Assembly: GCA_035048815.1 (NCBI GenBank)
Contig: JAUCBN010000012.1
Location: 1,560,001-1,624,000 of the forward strand
Direction of reading: 5' to 3'
Source of the DNA: Abelmoschus esculentus
Lineage: Eukaryota > Streptophyta > Magnoliopsida > Malvales > Malvaceae
Length of the DNA stretch: 64,000 nucleotides
How positions within the stretch are numbered: position 1 is the stretch's first letter; each line of letters opens with the position of its first letter. Below the pieces are notes generated by a model. The model saw only the letters and a program-made list of their open reading frames with translations, ran no database searches and had not been told where the DNA came from. Below, in pieces: positions 44,049-55,450 of the stretch. Position numbers and translations under genes: made by a program.

Positions 44049-45432
44049 ATGGGCGGCTGTAATATCTGTTCTTTGTCGTTTAAATCCTTGTTTAGAACAC
44101 TTATAGTGTTGGGGTTCATCTTAGTCGGGACTCTGCAAAGTGAAGGGAACAAAACATCGGCAAAGACAACGTTAAAGATTGTCGATGACGAGGATGATCG
44201 GTCATGGTCGTGGAAGGGAAAGCTGCTGCTGCAGCGGGATGAGCAAGCGAAGGACTTAGGCAAAGGAAAGTCGGGTTTGGTGCATCAACGGATGGATCTC
44301 AACTACATGAGCAAAAGAAGAGTTCCTAATGGACCAGATCCTATTAATAACAGGTAGACTCCTAGTATATTGTTAGCTATCTAGCCAACATATATAATTT
44401 TATTTGTATTTTCTAAAAAACATATAATCATCTAAATAATTCAAATCGAGTACTGATGAAACTTAATAAGACAATTATCCTGTATTTTTTTCAGAAAAAT
44501 ATAACCCGTCATTTAAGACAAAACATTTGTTAAGTAAGGTTTAGGGGTTTAATTTAGGATTTAAAATTTATTATATATATATATATATATGCTGTTAATG
44601 TTAGTTTCCCCCCTCATTTAACTGTTACATTGAGAACTTATACTATCATGCACGTAAGCGAATAAATATCTTTAGACTCTAATTAGAGTAAAAATCAATT
44701 GCTTTTTTTTATTATGCATTATTTTATATTTTTTTAAAAAAATTTAAAAAATTAAATTTTAAACCCTAACCCTTATTTCCTAAACCTTAAACTCTAAACC
44801 CTAAAAGTACACTTACTCTAATTCTTTAAACCCTAAATATAACCCCTAACCTTGAACCCTAAACCCTCTAATTTAAAACGGAGACACGAATGGATGCATG
44901 AGAAAGAGATAGACGATTTGTACCCTTTTAATTATGTCTTGTTCTATACCTTACCCTAAAAAATATTTAAAAATTAAATTTTAAACTTTAATCTTAATTT
45001 TTATATTCTAAACCCTACACTCTAAAAAATACACATTGCTCCTAATTCTCTAAACCCTTATTATAACTTCTAATCTTAAATTTATTATTTTAAAGTGGGA
45101 CACCAAAAGACGGAGAAAAAAATAAAGCCCATCTCTTCCCTTTATTCCTTCTCCTAATCTTGCTTAACCAAAGCTAATTATCATTAGCATATTGCAGTTT
45201 CAAAGCCTTATTTAATTACTAATTAATTAACCCCCTTTTTATGGGTCTTTCTTTCTCTTCTTTTCATTAGTTTGCTACAGAAATCTGCAAAACACCTTCT
45301 CCTTTTCTTTTTAGAAAGTCTGCAGTTACAAAGCAAAGCAAATTACAATTAACTAATATGTTTTCTTTTCTCTTGGTTTCCCTTGTAAACAGGCGAGCTG
45401 GCAACTCGAGACGACCGCCGAGACATGCTTAG
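44049..45432 (+). CDS. CLE25: CLE25-like signalling peptide precursor
   Basis: Exon 1 (44049-44353) and exon 2 (45393-45432) encode 114 residues. The start MGGCNICSLSFKSLFRTLIV has ACCATGG context and matches the MGG start of CLE25; an upstream in-frame ATG at 44004 is less likely. A hydrophobic signal peptide (about residues 9-28) is followed by a variable region and the CLE motif at residues 90-102, RRVPNGPDPINNR, preceded by MSK. The Arg ending the motif spans the intron, and the tail RAGNSRRPPRHA resembles that of CLE25. Secreted CLE peptides are cut out and perceived by LRR receptor kinases; CLE25 acts in phloem formation and drought signalling. Oddly, the conserved His of IHN is Asn (codon AAT, 44346-44348). 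The next gene is a BIR3-like pseudokinase. Confidence 0.88.
44571..44590. repeat. TA microsatellite in the CLE intron
   Basis: An uninterrupted (TA)n run of about 20 bases lies in the intron. Confidence 0.9.
44700..44930. repeat. CCCTAAA-rich dispersed repeat, copy 4
   Basis: It contains AAATTTTAAACCCTAACCCT, TAAACCCTAAAAGTACACTT and the right end ACGGAGACACGAATGGATGC followed by ATGAGAAAGAGATAGACGAT, which matches the right end of the copy at 14787 almost base for base. It sits in the intron of the CLE gene. Confidence 0.65.
44935..45130. repeat. CCCTAAA-rich dispersed repeat, copy 5
   Basis: It is adjacent to the previous copy and in the same orientation: AAATTAAATTTTAAACTTTA, TCTAAACCCTACACTCTAAA, AATTCTCTAAACCCT, then a diverged purine-rich right end. 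It also lies inside the CLE intron. Confidence 0.5.
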
Positions 45433-45940
45433 GCATCAAAGTATGGCCGCCGGAAGCTTAGAAGAAGTGCGAAAAGACGATCACCACAAAGCCAGCATAT
45501 CTGGCGAATATCTTGCATGTAATATTTTCATGATCCAATTAAGCCTGCATGCACGTAATTTGTTGTAGGAGAGAGGAAAGCTCTAGAGAGAAAGATATTA
45601 AGCATCTAGCTACCCTTTTGTTTGTTAAAAGACGATAATTATTTTGTTAATTAATTAGTAATTAAATATTAACTCTTAAAATAATAAATAAATGCATAGA
45701 AAAGAAACATCAAGGATTATGGAACAATATGTGGGGGAATTTGGAAGTGGGACATATATTCCTAGGCTTTAAGTTTTTTGTATTATTATATTATGGTAAT
45801 TGTTTCATGTATAAGTTATAATGTAGGTATTTAAATTTTAGACGTTATTTAAAAGATTTAATTTTTTATTTTATTAAGTTGATTAGTTTGTTTTAATCAT
45901 CATAAGTTGTTAAAGAGTTGAGTTATTTTGATTCATGGGA

Positions 45941-46247
45941 GGAACTTCTATAGATAAAAAGATATATCATGAGTCATTTTCGATATGTTATCTATGAGAC
46001 CAACTAATCAAATGAATTTATTTAATTAATTTTTTATCTTATTTTTTTACTAAGTGAATCTTCACTCAGTAAAAACTATTTTAAAAACTTAATTTACAAT
46101 TAATATTAGTGAAGATTCCCTTAATAAAAAAATAAGATAAAAAATTAATTAAATAAATAGATTTGATAGGTTAATCCCATGAATGTCGTGACAAAAGGGA
46201 TACATAATATAATTTCTCTCTATAAACATAGGTGTTATAGAACTTCC
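45941..46247. repeat. Foldback MITE with long terminal inverted repeats
   Basis: The left end GGAACTTCTATAG and inner arm (TTTAATTAATTTTTTATCTT, then ATTTTTTTACTAAGTGAATC) pair in inverse with the right inner arm (TTCCCTTAATAAAAAAATAA, GATAAAAAATTAATTAAATA) and the right end TATAGAACTTCC. Inner arms are nearly perfect and outer parts are more diverged. The length is about 307 bp and no coding is present. Confidence 0.75.
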
Positions 46248-46756
46248 CAAAAATCTTAGAAAAAAGTTTTTTATTTAATATAAAATAATATAAAAATAAA
46301 ATTAACGCAGTTTTTAATGAATATTGACATCTCTTAAAAATTAATATTATTTTTACATCTATTTAAAAATTTATTTATAAAAGCATTAAATTTTGACACT
46401 CTAAATTAAGTTTTGTAGTTCGGCTCCTATTTTAACTTCGTTAAATATGAGGCTCTGGCCTATGAATGATACACAGGGCTTTGAGTACTCAATATTGGAG
46501 AAAAGTTCAAAGGCAGCTGGTGGTATTGTACATGATCAGAAATATATCAAAGGGTTGAAAGAGATAATAATCTCATTAAAAATTTAAATTTTATATATTA
46601 TTTAAAATAATTTTTTAAAAATAAATACTTTCTATTAAAATCTAAAATTAATTAATTAAAATCCATATATTCGTAAAATAAAATGTGAATATTTAATTTG
46701 AAAAGGCAGCGAGAAGCAAAGAAAGGAGTAGAAATACGACGGGTTAAAATCATTTG

Positions 46757-46985
46757 ACTTTTTATAATGTATTCTTTCGTATTTTTTAACTTTTTTTAAA
46801 TTAAATTTTTAACTCTAATATTTATTTTTTATATCCTAAACGTTAAATCCTATATCTTAAAAAATACTCGCTATCTTTAATTCCTTAAACCCTAACTATA
46901 ACCTCTAACCTTAAACCTTAAACCCTAAATTCGATACCTTTTAATTTAAAACGAATGTATGAGAAAGAGATAGATGATTTTATCC
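46757..46985. repeat. CCCTAAA-rich dispersed repeat, copy 6
   Basis: It runs from TTTTATAATGTATTCTTTCG through TAAATTAAATTTTTAACTCT and CTTAAACCCTAACTATAACC to the right end AACGAATGTATGAGAAAGAG, then ATAGATGATTTTA, in line with the other copies. Confidence 0.6.
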
Positions 46986-47606
46986 AAAACATGACCTTGA
47001 GATGTAACGTAAGTGGTAAAAGAATACAGATAGCGCTGATTCAGTGGGAAAGCCGAGCCCCAGGCCCCAACCAAGACGAGTCTGATTGATTATTGCAATC
47101 ACGCAGATTGAGATGAGACCCTAAAAGATTTTCCCCTTTGAATTGAAAATTGAGAATTTCAAAAAGCAGAGATAGGGAGTGGGGTATGGAGCACGTGGTT
47201 TGGTATTCCAAGGACACAAGCCACTGCCCTGAAATTCAGAGACCGTAAAATGAAAGATTAGCAAGACATTGACGTATAAACCCCACATGTCTCGCCGCAC
47301 AACAATAGATAACAAAGCTGATACTGTTGGCCATCACGAGAACTCTGTGGTGCCTGCGTATTTCATGCAACTGCTTGTAAGCTAATGGTCACTAGTCACT
47401 ACAGGTGCATGATGATGATGATTCATGTGTTCTACAGAATTATCTAACAAAGTAGCATTAAAACAAAGGAATCCTGATCAAGTGGAAATCATACCAATTC
47501 AAGAAAATGCCTTAAAAAAAGAGGATACCATACAGTAAAGCGGATAGGTTCATTGCCTGCATTTGACTCTCACAATCACGGCAGTATACGCCCGGCAGAG
47601 TGACTC

Positions 47607-49436
47607 CTAATTATCATGATCTTGTTGTTTCCTGAAGATCATTGGGAATTCGTCGTAGTGTTCGACAGCACCATGTTTCTCACCAATGCTCTTCAGAGAT
47701 TCGTAAACCTGGTACATAGAAGGTCTGTCCTTTGGCCTAGGAACCACACAAGTGCAAGCAATTCTCAGAAACTGCAGAATTTCATCGTCACGACCCTTTC
47801 CGGTCAATGATTTATCGACAGCGTCCTTGCTTCGACCGGTGCTGAACAATTGATTGACCCAATCCACCAAATTCCCCTTAAACCCTTCATCAGCATTGCT
47901 AACTCCGATTGGTTTTTGGCCTGTAACCAACTCCAACAACACTACCCCGAAACTATAAACATCCCCTTTCAAAGAAGCAACCATGGTGCTAGAATACTCG
48001 GGTGCTACATAACCAAACTCCCCTAAATCCCCATTCATAAACGAACTGTCGTTCGAGTCACGAGACCCCATCAATCTGGCCAAACCAAAGTCGGCTATTC
48101 GAGCATCGAAATCGTCATCTAGAAGCACAACATTGGAGCTAAAGTACTGGTGAATATATGGTGGTTGGCAGCCGTGGTGAAGCCAAGCTAAGCCTTTAGC
48201 AACACCAACACCAATCCTAAGCCTATTTGACCAATCCAAAAACTCAAACTTCCCATTCCCAAAACCAACAAGATTCCCTCCATGCAACTGAGAATACAAT
48301 GTCCCATTAGGCATATGCTTATAAACCAGAAACCTCTCTTCTTCCACAACACAAAACCCTAGAAGCGGAACCAAATTCGGATGCCTAAGTTGTCCTAATC
48401 TATTCATTTCCGACCTAAACTGTTTCTCAGTAAGTTTACAAGCACTTAACCTCTTAATCGCTAGTGCAGATCCGTCAGGCAGCACTGCCTTGTAGGAAAC
48501 TCCGGTCCGGGTCGAAATAATCGCATTATCCGCATCGAAATTGTTCGTCGCCACCATTAAATCCGCCAGTTTAATCTTGTTTATTGGCTTTTGAAATAAG
48601 GATACTTGAATAAGCTTATTAGACTTCAGCAGCTCAATCCAACTACTATCATCTTTGTCCTCAATGCCGTAACTCTTCTTTCTATTTTCACCTGCGCCAG
48701 CTCGGAGAAAGAACCACCACCAAATGGCGAAACCGACGATTAACGAAACTGCCGCTCCGGTGACACCGGCTATTATGATAATCCCCAGGTTTTTACTGTT
48801 CAGTCCACTGCATTCCGACAATGGTTTCCCACAAAGTTCATGGTTACCGTCGAAACCGTCTTCCCCGAATCTGGCCAGATCAGATGGGATCGAGCCAGAC
48901 AAGTCGTTATCGGCAACGGAAAACCGTTTAAGCCGATCCAACCGAGCGAGTTCATAAGGGATCGAACCGGACAACTTGTTATCGGCTAAAACGAGGTCGT
49001 TCAGGAACTTACAGTCGACGATCTGAGGAGGGATGGAACCGGAGAGAAGGTTACCGGAGAGATCGAGACGTACGAGGTACGGAAGCCAAGAGCATATATC
49101 GTTCGGAATAGGACCGGAAAGAGAGTTGTTAGAAAGATCCAGAATCTGGAGGCTCCGACAGTACTTCAAAGAGTCCGGCAACTGACCCGACAGCTTCATC
49201 GAAGGCAGGTGGAGGCTGATGATTCTGTTCTTCTCGTTCCAGCAGGAAACGCCAGTGAGCTGGCAAACGGAGGTCGACGAACGGTTGCTGAAGCTCCACG
49301 TGGAGAGCGGGGAGCCGTCGTCGTTGAGTGCGCTTTTAATCCCTTCGAGACAACCGATGTCATCTTCAATGGCGAAAGAGAGGAATAGATTGAAGAGTAA
49401 AAGCAAGAAAGTCCTGAAAATGGGACTGTTCTTCAT
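47607..49436 (-). CDS. BIR3: BIR3-like LRR receptor pseudokinase
   Basis: A 609-residue protein in one exon. The signal peptide (about 1-22) is followed by a short LRR ectodomain of about five repeats (SGQLPDSLKYCRSLQILDLS, SGPIPNDICSWLPYLVRLDL, SGSIPPQIVDCKFLNDLVLA), a transmembrane helix (about 218-245) and a kinase-like domain. The glycine loop is degenerate (STRTGVSYKAV). The Lys of AIKRL is about residue 328. The catalytic HRD is HQY (429-431), so it should be inactive, although DFG (449) is kept where Arabidopsis BIR3, from memory, has DYG. BIR proteins bind BAK1/SERK co-receptors and hold them off from BRI1 and FLS2. The best match from memory is BIR3, by the RDSNDSSF and YDEFPMIF motifs. 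The minus-strand start at 49436 is clear. Confidence 0.93.
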   Translation of the reverse strand: MKNSPIFRTFLLLLFNLFLSFAIEDDIGCLEGIKSALNDDGSPLSTWSFSNRSSTSVCQLTGVSCWNEKNRIISLHLPSMKLSGQLPDSLKYCRSLQILDLSNNSLSGPIPNDICSWLPYLVRLDLSGNLLSGSIPPQIVDCKFLNDLVLADNKLSGSIPYELARLDRLKRFSVADNDLSGSIPSDLARFGEDGFDGNHELCGKPLSECSGLNSKNLGIIIIAGVTGAAVSLIVGFAIWWWFFLRAGAGENRKKSYGIEDKDDSSWIELLKSNKLIQVSLFQKPINKIKLADLMVATNNFDADNAIISTRTGVSYKAVLPDGSALAIKRLSACKLTEKQFRSEMNRLGQLRHPNLVPLLGFCVVEEERFLVYKHMPNGTLYSQLHGGNLVGFGNGKFEFLDWSNRLRIGVGVAKGLAWLHHGCQPPYIHQYFSSNVVLLDDDFDARIADFGLARLMGSRDSNDSSFMNGDLGEFGYVAPEYSSTMVASLKGDVYSFGVVLLELVTGQKPIGVSNADEGFKGNLVDWVNQLFSTGRSKDAVDKSLTGKGRDDEILQFLRIACTCVVPRPKDRPSMYQVYESLKSIGEKHGAVEHYDEFPMIFRKQQDHDN

Positions 49437-51043
49437 GGCTGAGCTTTGGGTTTTTCTTCTCTCTTCTTGTAACAGAAAGCAGAGATAGCGGTTATAAGAG
49501 GAAACGAAATGGAGGAGGGAAATAGGCAGCTGACATTTGACTGTTTGGAGACATAGAAACTGAGAGAAAAGAAAGGAGTATTGCTCAGCTGCTGTTTTAG
49601 CTGAAGCTTTATTGACCGCCAGTTGAATATGTTTTCATGTTGGGTTTTCGTCTTTTCCTTATTTAGTACCCGTCGTGTTCTATTAGACTCTCAAGCGACG
49701 TCGTATTAGATGTTCTTGTTATGAAATTTCGTTAATGAATTGATATTTGAACGTTAATGTTATAAAAGTTAAGTGAGTATTTAATATAGTAATTGATTTG
49801 CCACTAGAAAAAGTACCGTCAACGTCAAAATTAGTGGATGAGTACACAATTAAAATTGAAGTACTTTGAGGAGAGGATTGAGAGCGATGGGTCTTAAGAG
49901 GGAGATACGAAGACAAATAACATGCAGACACCATGTTTTTGGTTGTGTGGGTACCCACACATTGATTAAAATTTATAAGAATTTAAAAAGTAACCTTTGT
50001 TAAGGTTTTAGTATTTAAAAATTTTCATTCACTTTAGTTTCTTAATTTAGAGTCAATCACATATTTTAATAATTTATAATGCTTTTAAAACATGGTAATA
50101 TAACATTATAAGATTGTATCAAAAATATAAAGTATATAATTTTAGATGATAATGTGATATAATTTCATAATGTTATATAATTCCTTTGTTGTGTTGATGG
50201 ATAAGGAGAACAGTTTATTATATATTATATTCGATCCGATTTAACCTAATTTTTTATAAAAATTAATTTTATTAAATTAAAATTGTTAAATTCGAATTTC
50301 GTATTCATCCTTAATTGATTAGATGATCGAAGGGAAACCGCAAATTGCAAATTGCTAAATGAGTGAATGATTCTGAAATGATTTGTGGTTATTTTGTCAT
50401 TTTATTAAATCCCAATCCAGAAGCAATCCTGTCGATGTAACCAAAGATACATCCCCTCATGCTCTCACATAGGATCCTTACCGGTCATAATTTTATATCA
50501 TATTCGCTTTCGGATAAAAAGTTAAAAGAACTAATGTTAAGAGAGATAATATTTTTAATAAAATTTTAATTTTAAAAATTAAAATTATGCTAAAAAAAGG
50601 TGGGAGGGGTAAATTCACAATTATATAAGGACTAAAGTTAATATATTATGCTAAAAGAAGTGATTCATAAATTAAGATATTAAATTGCATAAGATGCACA
50701 GGTTTAATCAGTGGCTGTGAGGGGGGGAAGGATTCTGATGTAGCACATACCATATGTTCTAAAAGCCATGGGTATTGTAGTTAACTTACGGATGGAATTC
50801 AAAAGGAAAAACGATAATCCCGTGTCACGAGCCAAAGTGATGCCATCTCTCTACAATTTCAATGATTTCATCTTCAAGCTCGATCGAATTGTCCAAGGCG
50901 CTTGTCTGTTTCTTCGATTCGAGTTAAGCTGGTTATCGTAAAAATAGAGAAATAAAAAGATCAACACTTTAACTATAAGATTTTAAGGATGAGCAAGACA
51001 TTTTTAAAGTGAAACTCCAGTACCTGGAGCTGCAACGAACCGG
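49437..51043. other. Intergenic
   Basis: 49437-49650 is probably the leader and promoter of the BIR3-like gene. 50700-51043 probably holds the 3' UTR of the TORTIFOLIA-like gene. AT-rich DNA lies between, with no gene. Confidence 0.45.
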
Positions 51044-53664
51044 TTAAATCCCATCAGTAGCACTAGCATTGCCAACCTGGAGCCTCTCGGCATTTTGATT
51101 ATAATTCTTTGTTATTCTATTTGATAACCCTGAGTTCACTCTTGTGTCGTTACCGGCATCGACCACTGAGTTCATAATGAATCCACACCTACCTTGAACC
51201 TGATATCTTTGGCTAAATGATGGATTATAGGTTTCACCACCAGAATCTTTATCAGGTGTCTTATGTATTGCATTTGGCGAAAGCCTGTGCCCGGAAGAAG
51301 ATAACCTTGAAGTAGAAAATCTATCTTCGTTTTTCCTCCAGAACTTGGGACTCAAAAATTCTGCACCAGGCAGCTTGCAACATGTGTTATCCGGAGAATC
51401 CATGTTTGGAATCCTACCACTTGAAATAGCCAAATCGTATGATATTTCATCCAGAGCCATCTCCAGGCCGTTTACTCTTGTCTCTAGAGAATTGATCCCA
51501 CTTTGGGAGTTCCCAATAAGTTTCTAAATCAATTAGACAAAAAAAACATGGTTATTAAAATCACTTAAACAGAATAAAGAATAGAAAGTACTAGCAGGCT
51601 TCAAAAGAACTTCAGAAAGTACAAGCATTACTACAAATACCATGATCAAGGGTTTTACTGGATTAACTCAAACACAGTTGAAATCCAGTAGCTTCCAAAG
51701 AACAACAATAAGAGAATATATAAAGGCATTGCTCTTTGAAAGAGAGACTATATAATGTAAAGAATGAGAAAGAGGATATTCAGCTTTGTAAACTACCTGG
51801 AGGAGGTTTAATAGATTGGATTGTTGGTCTTCGATCTGAGCAAGTTGTTCGCGGATCAACGACAGATCCTCTATGTCCTTGGGATTCTCGTCAACGTCTA
51901 GATAAGCATTTTTGCCACCAACATCCAAGTTCTCGTCATCATGAAAAGGAAGCACCCGAGACACAGATCTCAAACCACCAATTTTTTTTACTTTTTCATC
52001 ATGAACCTTGACAAAGGGTACACTCTTTCTGATATTGTCATCATCAGAAAACAAAGATTTCGGCTCAGAGGTTTCAATCCTCCAATTACATGATTTTGAG
52101 CGGTCCAGCTTACCAAGAACCGGAGTGTTACCGTTCCTATTGTTACTTTTCGGGGGAGTCTCTTTCTTCGCATTGGAAGCATCAGATGGAGGGGACCTGC
52201 TCGTGGGGGCTACTTTCTTTGATTGGGGAGTTCTAAAATCAACACCATCCATACTTTTTGCAACTGAAGGAAAGCATCCAACGCTACCATTATCTGTTCC
52301 CACGATCAAAGAACATAATCATAAATGATGAAAGCTAATAGTTTACAGGCTACAGCAGTGGTTACCAAACATAAATGTTCTACAGCAGCACAATAATAGC
52401 AAGTTAGCAACCCTTAAATTTTCTAAGTTTTAAAGTGAAACTTAGTTGAAGAAATTGATCACACATAGAAGAAGAAGTATCAAATTTTTGTACCTTATCC
52501 CAGAATAAGTAAAAGAACAAATGCAGTTCATATTATAACAAACTATTAAGGGTTTAAACAATGATAATTAATTTCCAAATATCAGATAATTACAAGATTA
52601 ACAAAATTAAACCATTATTATACCTACTGAAGATGAGTCGGACTCGGGAGTTGAGGCCTCTTCACAAACTCCAGAAACGTCCTTCCATAAATCCAAGCTA
52701 CGATTCATAGTTTCTCGAACAATCTTGACCTGTAGCAACAAAATTTAACAAAACGATGAGCAATTTTCTTGTATTTTTCATTTCTTTCCCCTATCGGGAA
52801 AGATGAATTATTAAATTATTACTTACGGAGTAAAGTTACACACGGATGTACCTTATCAAACCTTCTGTTCTCAAGAGCAGTAACACACGCCGCTTTATAC
52901 TCCGTTGCTAGCTCTTTCTCCGCCATAGCCACTTTCCCTAACGCCTCAGCCGCCGCCTTTCTCGTTCCCCAATCTTCGCTACTCAAAGACTCCACCACGC
53001 AAGGCACTAGCCAATCCAAGACTCCTTTATTTCCGACGGCGCCAACGCTGGCAACGCTTCCAATAACACCGAACACAGCCGCTTTCGCTTTGAAACTTTC
53101 GCTCCTCACTAACTTCCCCAACTTCGGCAACACCTTCTTAAGCTGCTCCATCTCAGGATCCGGCGCCGCCTCAATCGCCGCCGACAAACACATCGCCACT
53201 CCGATCTGCGTGTTAACGTCTTGCTCCACCACGAGCATTTCAATCAAAGGCTTCGATAGAACCGAAAATGGAGGCTTCGTTATGTGAGACGACATTGCGA
53301 TCGTCGCCTCAACGCAAGCGGATCGGACGGCCGAGTCGGGATCCCGGAGGCGGCGAGCGAGGGTGGAAATCATCTTAGAAAGGTGAGGAGATAGGACGTT
53401 GCCATGAGAATGAGACATCAAAGTCAAAAGCATCACGCATTGCCTCCGAACCAGAGACTTGGCCGAAGAGTCGGTGTTGTAAAGACAGTTAAGGAACGTA
53501 GAGATGGAATCGGCAGTGAGGTTTCGAACGATGCACTCGAGCTCAGACGAAGCGAGTGCGAGAGTGTCGCGGTCAGCGAGTTTGTTGAGGCAAGTAAAAA
53601 CGCGTTGCTTGAGATCGTGCAGTCCCGGTTGCGGACTCGACGGTGACCGATTCTTGACAGACAT
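51044..53664 (-). CDS. TORL3: TORTIFOLIA1-like microtubule-associated protein (TORL3-like)
   Basis: Exons 53664-52852, 52729-52624, 52293-51797 and 51523-51044 give 631 residues. Exon 1 encodes HEAT-like helical repeats (LKQRVFTCLNKLADRDTLAL, ISTLARRLRDPDSAVRSACV, GTRKAAAEALGKVA), the TOG-like microtubule-binding part of the TOR1/SPIRAL2 family. A Ser/Lys-rich linker follows in exon 3. A coiled coil (IEDLSLIREQLAQIEDQQSN, then LETRVNGLEMALDEISYDLA) spans exons 3-4 and is characteristic of the family. Family members control cortical microtubule dynamics and directional growth. The length is close to that remembered for TORL3 (At1g27210). The neighbouring BIR3-like gene is in the same orientation, as expected for a conserved block. 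Confidence 0.9.
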
Positions 53665-55446
53665 TGTTGCTCACGGCTAAGTATGTGTTTTGCGACGCCC
53701 TTGTATATGGCAATCGAAAGAGGAAGAGATAGCGGAGGCGCGGGAAATTGGCGGTGAAAATGGTAGTTTTAAGAAATTGCGGCAAGAGAGAATGGGTTTC
53801 ACTTATATAATTGTATCCATTATATAAACTATTAAGTATTAATTGTATTATTAATCATCATCACCGTAACTAAAAACACAGTTAATATAAAAAAAATAAG
53901 TTTAACTGTAATTTACACAATTAATCCGAAAATCGAATAATTAATGAAAATTGATGTAATTATGTGTCGAATTATAATATTATATTTTATAATCAATATT
54001 ATTTTAAAAATTAAAATTTATTTAACTATATAATTAGTATTAATATTAATATAGTCTTACAATAACAACAATCCGATCCTTAATTTTTTAAGCCAAAGAT
54101 CACATGAGCATATGTGGCTATAAAGAGTAGTTGCCGCTGCCAACTTTCTATACGTATTAAACGACGCGTATTTGTATAGTAACATTATTAATCTCAATTA
54201 TATCGTCTCATTATTCACATACGGACCTATCTTAATCAAAATCAACTATTATTACCATCAATAAGAGAAGAAATTAAATTATTTTCAACAGCTTTAGCTT
54301 TCGGGATTATAGGATGATTATGATTTATTCTTTATGAAAGTTTATAATAAATTTCAGTTTAATTTATATATATTTATGAGATAATAATAGTTATAATTGA
54401 GGGATAAAACAAAATATTAAATTATCTTTAATTAAAATAATAAAAGTTAAATTTATTATTTCTCTCGAATTAGAATTAAATTGTGTAAACACGAGTGAAT
54501 AAATATATTATCATATAAAAATCATATCAATTTTTAATGATTTTTAACCGGTCAATGACCAAATTTAATGATAACATAAAAATAATTAAAAATTTATTAT
54601 TAGATTAAATAATTAATTAAAGTTTAATAATCTTAAAAATTTCTCTTATTTTATAAGTGATAATTATGTATAAATAAACATAAATAAATAAAAAAAACTC
54701 AGTAAATATTAACTGAAATACAACCTTATTTTATGCGTATAACTCCTGGAATTGGAATCATACCACGTTATTATTATTATTTTAATAATAATTATTATGC
54801 TTATAATCATTGTTATTAAAAGGACAATTTTATTGGCATTTTATGAATTACAGGACATGTTCGTAATTTTTTATTTACTTCAATAATTAGCAGAGAAATT
54901 GTTAAAGCAGAAGGGGAATAAATAAGGGTGGGTTTGATTAGATGACACATGGTAATACGAATATCCCGACTTGACTTATTATTCCATTCCAAATTATTTA
55001 ACCCTTTTATTTCTATTTTTTTTCTCTGGTTAAATTAAAACCCCATTATTTAATATGATTTATATATATAAATAATTAATTAACTTATCCTATTGGAAAT
55101 TCCAATAGAACCACCCACGTGACTAACATGTACATAAACTCGAGCATGTGTTAGGATCTAAGCCTAAAATTAATTATTTTATATTTAAAATAATATTTAA
55201 AAGTCTATAAAAAATAAAAATATAAAATTAATTTTACAAAACCACATGTACCTCCATCGATGTGGAACATGAAACCCAACCGAGATATGGGACAGCCATA
55301 GTGTCTGTCATATCATGTAAGGACACTCCACGTACACAAAATATCTGGCCACCATCACGCCAAGTGGCACGCTGTCTTTGGCTAACTATTTACGGCGGCG
55401 GCAGGCGATTTGGCGACTGTCGATGTGTTAGCAAATCAGCAAATGT
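53665..55446. other. Intergenic, AT-rich
   Basis: 53665-53790 is the probable leader of the TORL3-like gene. The rest is very AT-rich DNA with no recognised gene. It ends at the target site of the TRIM element. Confidence 0.45.
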
Positions 55447-55450
55447 ACCA
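55447..55450. other. Target-site duplication, left (ACCA)
   Basis: The four bases ACCA directly before the left LTR are repeated directly after the right LTR at 56627-56630. Confidence 0.6.
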
